Shown: positions 1-7,013 of the stretch, in pieces
Numbering within the stretch: the first letter of the stretch is position 1
Layout: each line of letters opens with the position of its first letter
NCBI GenBank assembly: GCA_009695065.1
Contig: SIBR01000014.1
Location: 14,080-78,079, forward strand
Length of the DNA stretch: 64,000 nt
Reading direction: 5' to 3'
DNA from: Opitutus sp.
Lineage (GTDB): Bacteria > Verrucomicrobiota > Verrucomicrobiae > Opitutales > Opitutaceae
Notes under the pieces: model-generated
The model's database searches: none
Told to the model about the DNA's origin: nothing
Seen by the model: only the letters and a program-made list of their open reading frames with translations
Made by a program: the position numbers and the translations under genes

Positions 1-652
1 ACGAGAAACTCAATTCCCACGGCAGATGTTCGATGCGGTTCAGCGCGTCCAGGTGCTCCGTCGCGCGCACATCCGTCTGGCCTCCGGAGAGGAAAACAAG
101 GCCCGGCACCGCGGCCGGCACCGTGCGTTGCATGCAACACCAGGTCGCCTGCGCCGCGTCCGCCACCGTCGCCGGCTGCGAACAGGTCGTGCCGGACAAG
201 ACCATGTTCACCTTGAGCAACAGCCCCTCCAAGTGCACGCGGTGTTCCGGCAGTTCGTGAAACAACTGGCGCAGGACCGACTCCGTCACTTCGAAGTGGC
301 GGAGCAGCGTATGATCCCCGTCCATCAACACCTCGGGTTCGACGACGGGCACCAGGCCCGCCTCCTGGCTCAACGCCGCGAAGCGCGCTAGGGCGTGAAC
401 ATTGGCCGCGATGCAGTTCCGCGTGGGCATCTGGGGGCCCATCGTAAGCACGGCCCGCCATTTCGCGAAGCGTGCACCCAGCCGTGCATACTCCGCCAGT
501 CGCTCGCGCAAACCGTCGAGACCTTCGGTGATTTTTTCCCCGGGGAAGCCGGCGAGAACTTTTGCCCCCGCGTCGACCTTGATCCCCGCAATGATGCCCT
601 GCCCCTTAATCACCTCGGAATGGGAGGGCGAGGCGCCGAACCCGGATCGCAT
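1..652 (-). pseudogene. 5'-truncated class I fructose-bisphosphate aldolase (3' end beyond window)
   Basis: The minus strand is open to the window edge and translates into the central and C-terminal barrel of a class I (Schiff-base) fructose-1,6-bisphosphate aldolase, which cleaves FBP to DHAP and glyceraldehyde-3-phosphate. Visible landmarks are GIIAGIKVDAGAK, ARFAKWRAVL, VEPEVLMDGDH, LEGLLLKVNMV (the Schiff-base lysine of the family) and FLSGGQ. Homology starts abruptly at about SEVIKGQG. The first 85-95 residues of the family, including the usual GKGILAADES segment, are absent. Only about 120 bp separate this point from the terminator of the upstream gene, so the missing part cannot lie there. 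The only nearby ATG is at 652. A 9-bp hairpin repeat sits at the truncation point. Catalytic residues remain, but half of the phosphate-binding barrel is lost, so I call it a remnant. A divergent short aldolase is less likely. Confidence 0.72.
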
Positions 653-659
653 CTGCCGC

Positions 660-681
660 GATCCCGCACGCCTGCGGGATC
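660..681. repeat. Small perfect hairpin at the aldolase truncation point
   Basis: Two 9-base arms (660-668 and 673-681, GATCCCGCA and its complement) enclose a CGCC loop. It has no T-run and lies exactly where aldolase homology begins. It may be a REP-like intergenic element or a scar of the rearrangement that removed the aldolase 5' end. No second copy was recognised in this window. Confidence 0.5.
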
Positions 682-766
682 TGGGCCCGGGTCTCCACCA
701 CAACTCTGCGGGGAAGGCCCTTGTCACTTCCGCGGGGCGGGAAACCCAGCGAGCCCGAGACCATGA

Positions 767-797
767 ACCAAAACGCCCCGGCGCAAGCCGGGGCGTT
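767..797 (-). terminator. Intrinsic terminator of the DUF1080 gene
   Basis: An 11-bp GC-rich stem (772-782 with 787-797) closes on a GCAA tetraloop. On the minus strand it is followed by TTTTGG. It lies about 85 bp beyond the stop of the DUF1080 gene, so it should terminate that transcript and separate it from the aldolase remnant. Confidence 0.75.
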
Positions 798-881
798 CCT
801 GCCCTCCCCGGTCTCACGGGCGAGGGCGAAAAATAATCGCGAAGCCCCGTTTCGGATGGAGGCCTCGCGGAATGAGCCGGC

Positions 882-2252
882 TTATTCGCGCCCGAGCTCC
901 CGGACGAAGATGTCGCGGAATTCAACCGGGTCGGTGTGACCGGCGAAGCCGAAAAAGCCCCGGGCCCGATCCTTGCCGGGATGCGGCGATTTGGCCATGA
1001 CGTTGGCCAGATCCACGGTGCTGAGGTCGGTGTCGAGGATCACCGTGCCGTTAAGTTCCACTTTGATCCGCGAACCCTGCACGGTGGTTTCTTGGAAATT
1101 CCATTCGCCGATCGGATTCTGGTAACCGCGGGCCGCGGCCACCATGCCGTAAGCCGAACCATGCACCTGACGGGGATCGATCTTCCCTTTTATCGTCTCG
1201 TAATTCTCATCGAGGATCTGCAATTCGCACACGCCATCGTAGGCCGTGTTGCCGGTTCCCGGATACCGAATTGCTAGGCCGTTGTTACCGGCCGGCGGCA
1301 GTTTGAAAAGGAGGCGGGCCTTAAAATCCGCCAGCTCACGGTTCCAATAGATGGTGCCGCCCTTGCCCTTCTGCCAGACGAGCGAGCCGTGCTGGACTTT
1401 CACGGCATCCAGCGGGCCCGCCCAGCCATCAAGATTCTGGCCGTTGAAGATCGATTGGAAGCCCTCGCGCCCGCGGCTCTCCAGGGTGCGGGTGGCCTCG
1501 GCGTTGTCGATTTCGCGAAGATGAAGATTCCGCCACCGGATTTCCCCACCGTGGGTTTGCAGCTGGATCGGACCGCGCGGCGGGATCGGACGGCGCTGCG
1601 CCACCGGGAGCTTCTTGTCGACCGCGTCATAGTAATTTTCGAGGATCGCGTGATCGACGACGAGGCTGCCGTTCAGCCAGATGCTGACCCGGGTGCCGAC
1701 CATCACGATGCGGAAATGATTCCATTCGCCGAACGGCTTGTCGGCGACCACCAGCGGATCGCGGCCCGGCGACTTGGGATCGTTGTTGTAGAGCCCCCCG
1801 GAACCGAGGCGCGGCCGCCGGTTGGGCGCCTTGGCCATGTCGGCTTGATTAACGTCCCAGATCTGCACCTGCGGCACGCCGCGGAGATAGATGCCCGAAT
1901 CGGCCTTCGGCACCGTCTTGTAGTCGATCAGCAACTCGAAGTTGCCGTAGTCCTTCTCGGTCGTCGCGTAGTCGCCGAAGCCGTCGTTGACCAGCTCGTC
2001 ACCCTCCACGTGCCAGTGGGGCTTTCCGGTCTTGGCACTTACCTCCTTCATCGAGGCCGTCCACTTGGCGATGAGCGCGGCCCGTTCCGCCTCCGGCATC
2101 TCCAGGAGCTTCCGGTGGTCGAATGACTTGCCGCCCCGCCAGCCGGACAGATCCCGTTCATTAAAGAGCGAGCTGAATCCGGCGGGCGGTGGCGCCGCCC
2201 GGAGCAGACCGACGCTCAGCGCGAGCGAGAGAACAACGAGAATTCGTTTCAT
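882..2252 (-). CDS. Secreted protein with two DUF1080 (3-keto-disaccharide hydrolase) domains
   Basis: A 456-residue protein. I chose the ATG at 2252 because it opens a clean signal peptide (MKRILVVLSLALSVGLLRA, then APPPAG). The longer upstream reading adds a non-hydrophobic leader. After the signal come two concanavalin-like DUF1080 domains, roughly residues 25-245 and 265-455. Both start with the typical F-x-S-L/I-F-N-x-x-D/N-L-x-G-W pattern (FSSLFNERDLSGW and FQSIFNGQNLDGW). Internal motifs include GNFELLIDYKTVPKADSGIYLRG and ETTVQGSRIKVELNG. DUF1080 proteins are periplasmic or extracellular. Some cleave 3-keto-glycosides made by Gfo/Idh-type oxidases. The two Tat-type Gfo/Idh/MocA genes elsewhere in the window fit that pathway. 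It is monocistronic, with a terminator at 767-797. The substrate cannot be told from sequence. Confidence 0.85.
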   Translation of the reverse strand: MKRILVVLSLALSVGLLRAAPPPAGFSSLFNERDLSGWRGGKSFDHRKLLEMPEAERAALIAKWTASMKEVSAKTGKPHWHVEGDELVNDGFGDYATTEKDYGNFELLIDYKTVPKADSGIYLRGVPQVQIWDVNQADMAKAPNRRPRLGSGGLYNNDPKSPGRDPLVVADKPFGEWNHFRIVMVGTRVSIWLNGSLVVDHAILENYYDAVDKKLPVAQRRPIPPRGPIQLQTHGGEIRWRNLHLREIDNAEATRTLESRGREGFQSIFNGQNLDGWAGPLDAVKVQHGSLVWQKGKGGTIYWNRELADFKARLLFKLPPAGNNGLAIRYPGTGNTAYDGVCELQILDENYETIKGKIDPRQVHGSAYGMVAAARGYQNPIGEWNFQETTVQGSRIKVELNGTVILDTDLSTVDLANVMAKSPHPGKDRARGFFGFAGHTDPVEFRDIFVRELGRE

Positions 2253-2595
2253 GGAGGTGATTTTATTTTGAGGTTGGCAGGAAAATTTAGGTGCGAGTCG
2301 CCGGACGCCGAACGCGGCCATCGGGAAAAGGCAACCTAAGATGAGTTCAATTCCTGACGCGCGCGAACCAAGCCGGCGTCAAGGAGGAGGCAACCGATTT
2401 GCGGGACATAGATCAAATTTGGCGGGCCGGGGTAGCGGATGCTTGACGGACAACGAAGTGAAACCAGCAAGCGACCGATTCGCAGCCTTGCGACCCGACC
2501 CCGGTCCGTCAACCCGCGGAGTAAAGCAAGAAAGAAGCGACCTCGTGGCCACTCGTGGCAAACAACCCTACCAGGGAATCGGTCGCGACCGCCGG
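2253..2595. other. Intergenic region, 343 bp
   Basis: Only unconvincing short reading frames are present. It should carry the promoter of the minus-strand DUF1080 gene, but no clear -35/-10 pair was found. One distant inverted repeat is visible (2471-2481 pairing with 2576-2586, GCGACCGATTC and its complement). No RNA gene was recognised. Confidence 0.6.
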
Positions 2596-3588
2596 CTAAA
2601 AAAACATTGCTTCCGCCAGGGCGACTTCCGGCGCCAGTAGACTCACCGCGGCCGGCAGCGTGGTCTGCCCGGAACCGAGATCCGCCTTGAACGCAGCGAC
2701 CTTGGTGGCGAGATTGCCCGTCCAGAAAAAATGCCGCGCCGGATCCGCGTAGAGGAAACGCACTGCGAGGCTGCCGGCATCGTCACCATCGAGGGCCGCC
2801 GTGCGAAAGTTCACGCCCCCCTCCGCGCTGCACTCGGCGATGCGGCGTTCAAACCACGCCACCAACACCCGGGCCTCGGCGGCGAGTGCCGGCTCGTGGG
2901 CCACGATCACCTCGCGCAGGCCGGAGCGCAGCCCGGCCGGCGGGTAGCTCGCGAGGAACTGTCCGATCGTCTGTCGCACGGGCAGCAACCGGGAATAGAC
3001 CAGATCGCGCAAGCTCTTCGGATTCGGCCACGGATAGGTCAGGATTCCCTCCGGGGCGACCGAGCTGTCGATCAGGACGCGTTTTGCCCGGCTCAGGAGA
3101 AATGAGTAGTCGGCGAGCCGCGAGTTGGCGGTAAAGCGATGCGCCCAATAGTAGAGCGGCAGGTCGGTCGAAAGGCAGATTGAGACCTGGTTCTCCAAGA
3201 ATCGGCGCGCCGCCTGAGTGTAGCAGAGCATCACGAATTCCACGCACCGTTTGTCGCTCTTCGATTTCCCAAGATAACACTCGCCGTAAATTTTTGCCCG
3301 CATCGCGATCTCCCCGGTGTCGCCGCCGCGCAACGGGCAGAGCACGACAATGCGGCTGGGATAGCGATGGGCAAAGCGAACGACGATTTGAAACTGTTCC
3401 GCCGCATCCTCCGGATTCGCGTTCAAGCCGAAATGCAGGACGACGTTCACCTGCGTCGCCTTGGCGTCCTCGGCGGCTGGAGCCGGCCTGCCGTCCGCCG
3501 CCGAAACCGCCCACCAACCCCCCAGGCGCGATGAAATCTCGCCAACGGGCACCTCCAGTCCGGGCAGGGCATCGAAAATGGCGGACAT
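2596..3588 (-). CDS. opcA: OpcA-like glucose-6-phosphate dehydrogenase assembly protein
   Basis: A 330-residue protein starting at the ATG at 3588 (MSAIFDALPGLEVPVG). The longer upstream frame is Arg-rich shadow sequence overlapping the end of zwf. The body has the OpcA look: an N-terminal region with VNVVLHFG, the central RIVVLCPL followed by the GECYLGKSKSDKRCVEF stretch, then DLPLYYWAHR and RVLIDSS. OpcA is known from cyanobacteria and actinobacteria, where it promotes assembly or redox activation of G6PDH. The gene lies 106 bp downstream of zwf on the same strand, which strongly supports the assignment. It is shorter than the roughly 400-450 residue cyanobacterial forms. It is likely cytoplasmic and cotranscribed with zwf. 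Confidence 0.8.
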   Translation of the reverse strand: MSAIFDALPGLEVPVGEISSRLGGWWAVSAADGRPAPAAEDAKATQVNVVLHFGLNANPEDAAEQFQIVVRFAHRYPSRIVVLCPLRGGDTGEIAMRAKIYGECYLGKSKSDKRCVEFVMLCYTQAARRFLENQVSICLSTDLPLYYWAHRFTANSRLADYSFLLSRAKRVLIDSSVAPEGILTYPWPNPKSLRDLVYSRLLPVRQTIGQFLASYPPAGLRSGLREVIVAHEPALAAEARVLVAWFERRIAECSAEGGVNFRTAALDGDDAGSLAVRFLYADPARHFFWTGNLATKVAAFKADLGSGQTTLPAAVSLLAPEVALAEAMFF

Positions 3589-3694
3589 GGCAAAAAGTGG
3601 TTCCCGGCGGAGAGATTGGATCAGGCGGCCGTCCCCGGCGTTCCGGCCGCCGGGGCGTGCTCGCTCGGGCAAGCGGTCCAACGCTCGGGCTTCA

Positions 3695-5233
3695 TCAGGG
3701 TTGCCGCCATTCGTGGTTGAATTTCTTGAGCAGGGTGTCCGCGTCCGCCGGCCCCCACGAGCCGGCGGGATAACTGGCCATGTCGCCCCGGCCCGCCGCC
3801 GCCCACGCGTCCAACACCGGCGTGTAGAGCCGCCATGAAGCCAGCGCCTCGTCGCCGCGGATGAAGAGCGTGCCATCGCCGATCATCGTATCGAGCACGA
3901 GTCGTTCGTAGGCCTCGGGGGTATTGGAGCCGAAGGTCGTCGCATAGCGAAAACTCATCTTCACCGGTTGCGTGCGCGTCTCGAGCCCGGGGATCTTGGT
4001 GTTGAGGATCATGCTCAACCCCTCGTCGGGCTGGATCTGGAACGACAGGGTGTTGCCCGCGAGCTGGAATTTTTCGCCCTCGGCAAACAACGTGCCGGGC
4101 GGCCGCTTGAAGTTGATCGCAATCTCCGAGACGCGGCGGGCCATGCGCTTGCCAGACCGCACATAGAAAGGCACGCCCTGCCACCGCCAGTTGTTGATCG
4201 AGAGCCGCATCGCCGCATAGGTCTCCGTCTGCGACTGCGGGCCGATCCCCTCCTCCTCGCGATAACCCTTCACCGCGCCGCCGCCAATCATCCCGGCGGC
4301 GTATTGCGCGCGGGCCACGTCGCCCCCGGGGCCCACGACCAGCGGCTGGATCGCCCGCAGCACTTTCACCTTCTCGTCCCGGATGGCCTCCGCCTCCAGT
4401 GACACGGGGGGCTCCATCGCGGTCAGCGCGACGAGTTGCATCGTGTGATTTTGAATCATGTCACGCAGCGCGCCGCTCTGCTCGTAGTAGCCGCCGCGCG
4501 TGCCGACTCCGACCTCCTCGGCCACCGTGATCTGCACGCTGTCGATGAAGTTCCGGTTCCACAGCGGTTCGAAAATCGCGTTGGCGAACCGCTGCACCAG
4601 AAGATCCTGCACCGTTTCCTTACCGAGGTAGTGGTCGATCCGATAAACCTGATGCTCGTCAAAAACCGAGCGTATCGTCTCGTTCAACGCCTGCGCGGAG
4701 GCGAGGTCCTTCCCAAACGGCTTCTCGATGATCACCTTTGAATGAAGGGGCTGGCCGAGGTGCCGGCCGCCCATCCCCGAGGCCCCCAGCAGCGTGAGAA
4801 TCGGCGCGAAGACCGAGGGCGGGGTCGAGATGTAGAACAGCCGCTGCATTTCGCGCCCGAGCTTTCGCTCGATGGCATCGAGGTGCTGGGCCAGCCGGTC
4901 GAACGCCGGCTTCTCGTCGTAGCCGCCCGCCAAGTAACTGGTATGGGCCGCGACGCGGCCCCAGACTTCCGGGCTCAAATCGCGACGCGAAAATTCCTTG
5001 ATCGCGTCCACCGCGACCTGCCGAAACGCGTCGTCCGGCATCGGCGTGCGGCCGTAGCCCACCAGAAAAAAATCCGGCGGCAGCAGGTTGTCGGCGGCGA
5101 GGTTGTAGACCGCGGGAATCAGCTTGCGCGCGGTCAGGTCGCCGGAGGCGCCAAAAATTACCACCACCGTGGGCGGTGCGCCCCGGTGCTTGCTCAGCCC
5201 GTGCAGGAACGGGTGACGTTGGGAATCGGCCAT
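3695..5233 (-). CDS. zwf: Glucose-6-phosphate 1-dehydrogenase
   Basis: A 512-residue enzyme of the oxidative pentose phosphate pathway that oxidises glucose-6-phosphate to 6-phosphogluconolactone with NAD(P)+. The start is the ATG at 5233 (MADSQRHPFL). The nucleotide-binding motif GASGDLTARK is at residues 28-37. The substrate-binding and catalytic signature RIDHYLGK is at 198-205. The C-terminal G6PDH domain has VPFYVRSGKRM and the GDGTLF/R and W motifs near the end. Length is normal for the family. It is followed by opcA on the same strand and preceded by yraN about 100 bp upstream, so it may be part of a yraN-zwf-opcA unit. Confidence 0.96.
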   Translation of the reverse strand: MADSQRHPFLHGLSKHRGAPPTVVVIFGASGDLTARKLIPAVYNLAADNLLPPDFFLVGYGRTPMPDDAFRQVAVDAIKEFSRRDLSPEVWGRVAAHTSYLAGGYDEKPAFDRLAQHLDAIERKLGREMQRLFYISTPPSVFAPILTLLGASGMGGRHLGQPLHSKVIIEKPFGKDLASAQALNETIRSVFDEHQVYRIDHYLGKETVQDLLVQRFANAIFEPLWNRNFIDSVQITVAEEVGVGTRGGYYEQSGALRDMIQNHTMQLVALTAMEPPVSLEAEAIRDEKVKVLRAIQPLVVGPGGDVARAQYAAGMIGGGAVKGYREEEGIGPQSQTETYAAMRLSINNWRWQGVPFYVRSGKRMARRVSEIAINFKRPPGTLFAEGEKFQLAGNTLSFQIQPDEGLSMILNTKIPGLETRTQPVKMSFRYATTFGSNTPEAYERLVLDTMIGDGTLFIRGDEALASWRLYTPVLDAWAAAGRGDMASYPAGSWGPADADTLLKKFNHEWRQP

Positions 5234-5335
5234 GACAGGTCGAGTTGTCTGGCCCCGCGCCGGACCGGGCAAGGGAAATGAACCGGGATGGCGGGCGCAA
5301 CGTTGGTCATCTGCCCACGGGAACCCGCCCGCACC

Positions 5336-5773
5336 TCAACCGCGGAAATACTTCGAAAACAGCGGGACGTTTTCGAAATGCCGGATTTCCGTCCCGCCCG
5401 GGGAACCCGCCATCGCGGGCCCGGCCAGGCTCACTTCGACAACGTCGAAGCGAAATGTCGGCGGTCGCTGCGCCAGACCCGCGAGATAAGCCGTGGCCGC
5501 CCGACGCACGACGCGCTTTTTCCGGGCATCGACCGCGTAATAGCCCGGCACGAGGGCCGCGGCACTGCGCGCCTTCACCTCGACGAAGACCAGCGCCCCG
5601 CCGTCGCGGCAGACGAGGTCGATCTCATCGCGACGATCGCGCGGACTGCGCCAGTTGCGGGCGACAATTTCGAATCCACGCTCGCGCCGCAGCCAGTCGG
5701 CAGCCAGCCGCTCCCCCTCTCCACCCGCGTCGGAGCGCCCGTCGCCGAATAAATTTCGCAGAAAACGAAACAT
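5336..5773 (-). CDS. YraN/UPF0102 family putative endonuclease-fold protein
   Basis: A 145-residue protein starting at the ATG at 5773 (MFRFLRNLFGDG). The 16 codons upstream in the same frame look non-native. It has the UPF0102 core: GEGERLAADWL, the FEIVARNWRS strand, then DEIDLVCRDGGALVFVEVKAR. The last matches the D-(x)n-E-x-K nuclease-like active-site arrangement. No function is firmly known for the family. A Holliday-junction-resolvase-like fold and genome-maintenance role have been suggested from structure. It lies about 100 bp upstream of zwf on the same strand. Confidence 0.88.
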   Translation of the reverse strand: MFRFLRNLFGDGRSDAGGEGERLAADWLRRERGFEIVARNWRSPRDRRDEIDLVCRDGGALVFVEVKARSAAALVPGYYAVDARKKRVVRRAATAYLAGLAQRPPTFRFDVVEVSLAGPAMAGSPGGTEIRHFENVPLFSKYFRG

Positions 5774-5891
5774 TTCCCTCGCCGAACATCCCGGCCAACA
5801 CTGACACCGGAGTGTGGACATTTCTCATTGCGACACTCCCCGCCCGTACTGACAATCCCGGAAGCACCAACCCCTTTCCCCGCGCTCGTCC

Positions 5892-6604
5892 ATGGCGTCA
5901 TCCAATATCGCCGGCACACTCCGCCGCTCCCTGCTCATCAAGGTCATTTCCAAGCCGGCGCCCAGCCGCGAGGACGTCGCCTCAGTCATCGAGCTGACCG
6001 CCTCGAAGGTGGTCGAAGCCCTATAGGCCCAGTCGATGACGTTCTACCTCGTCGAGGGCAACGACATCGTCTTCAAGCAAATCTATTACTCGCCACCCTC
6101 TGGGCGGGCGATCCCGCCAAGGAGAAAAAATTTCAAGATACGGCGGCCAAGCTCCTCGCCCTCAAACTGCCGCTTGGAAAGGGCAGCGTCGGCAAAGTCA
6201 TCGAAACCGGCGAGTCGGTGTTCTTCCGCAACACCGATAGCCAGGCGCCCTTCATGCAATCGATGGCCCAAACCACGGGCTTCGAAGTGTGCTCGATGCT
6301 CACGGTGCTGCTTAAGACGACCATCACGCTCGGCGCCATCCAGGTGCTGAACAAGGAAATGTCCGCCGGCACCGAAGGGGAATTTACCGAGAAGGATTTG
6401 GCGCTGCGCAAGGAGGTCGCGGAATACTCCTTCACCCTCATCCACCGCATGGTGGATCCCAAATTTGTGCCCAATGCGGAGGACACCGCGCGTTTCGTGT
6501 CCAAGCTCACCGATCTGCCGCTGATCACGAAGCCGGGGAAAATCGAGATCGACGAGAAGGTGATCGAGGAGGTCGGCGACGCGGTCATCCGGCGCGAGGG
6601 TATT
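5892..6604 (+). pseudogene. Broken GAF-domain gene
   Basis: Translation from the ATG at 5892 gives MASSNIAGTLRRSLL and a plausible helical start, then an in-frame TAG at 6024-6026 (codon 45). Reading resumes as AQSMTFYLVEGNDIVFKQIYY, and a one-base loss near 6097 shifts the frame. The rest is a good GAF domain: LPLGKGSVGKVIETGESVF, QTTGFEVCSMLTV, GAIQVLNKEMS and FTEKDLALRKEVAEYS. Sequence resembling the linker after a GAF domain continues to about VIEEVGDAVIRREG, near 6600, and then stops. The last residues of the open frame (to 6655) are the complement of the convergent gene and are not native. With a nonsense codon, a frameshift and a missing 3' end, this is a pseudogene. The parent was probably a signalling or secretion-ATPase-type protein with an N-terminal GAF domain. 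Confidence 0.78.
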
Positions 6605-6950
6605 TTTCCCCACAAGCGGGCCAGCCCCTGCCGCAGCAGCGTGGCGGCTTCGTGATATTTTTTCTGCCGCCACAGGTCCGTGCCCTCGGCGATGAACGCC
6701 TGTCCCTTTTTTTGCGGCAACGGCATCTCGCCGCCACGGGTAGAAAACCGCGTCTGCGTAGCTCAGCACGCCATAGGGATTGCGCTGCCAGAGAAAAAAC
6801 AGCGCGGTGGCTCCGCCGACATAGGCGGCGACGGCGAGGCCCAGCGTCCACTTCACCAGCCCCCGCCCGCTGATCGCCAGACCATCGTCTCGCCGGCCCT
6901 CGACCCGGGAGTAGAAGCCAAACAGCCCGAGATACCAGCGACCTTGAACA
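6605..6950 (-). pseudogene. Remnant of a membrane-anchored TPR-like protein
   Basis: On the minus strand, three frames must be joined to read one protein: RWYLGLFGFYSRVEGRR, then LVKWTLGLAVAAYVGGATAL (a transmembrane segment), FLWQRNPYGVLSYADAVFYPWR, and after a one-base shift near 6735 MPLPQKKGQAFIAEGTDLW and KKYHEAATLLRQGLARLW. The last part looks like a tetratricopeptide helix pair. Another shift seems to lie near 6938, at the likely start. The frame then runs straight into the complement of the GAF pseudogene, so the 3' end is lost. The true product family is not recognised beyond one membrane helix plus TPR-like repeats. Confidence 0.6.
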
Positions 6951-7013
6951 ACGCGTGATCCGCCCTAGCCGAATTTCAATCGCGGGATCTTCACGCCGGG
7001 AAGTCACTCCCTC

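Noticed and set aside
650..770. Short minus-strand frame reading RRVVVETRAQIPQACGIAAD upstream of the aldolase remnant
   Set aside because: It has a possible ATG but spans the hairpin repeat and lies in another frame from the aldolase. No family was recognised, so it was not called as a gene.
2471..2586. Distant 11-bp inverted repeat in the intergenic region
   Set aside because: The arms are about 94 bp apart with no terminator or operator features. Listed only in the gap description.
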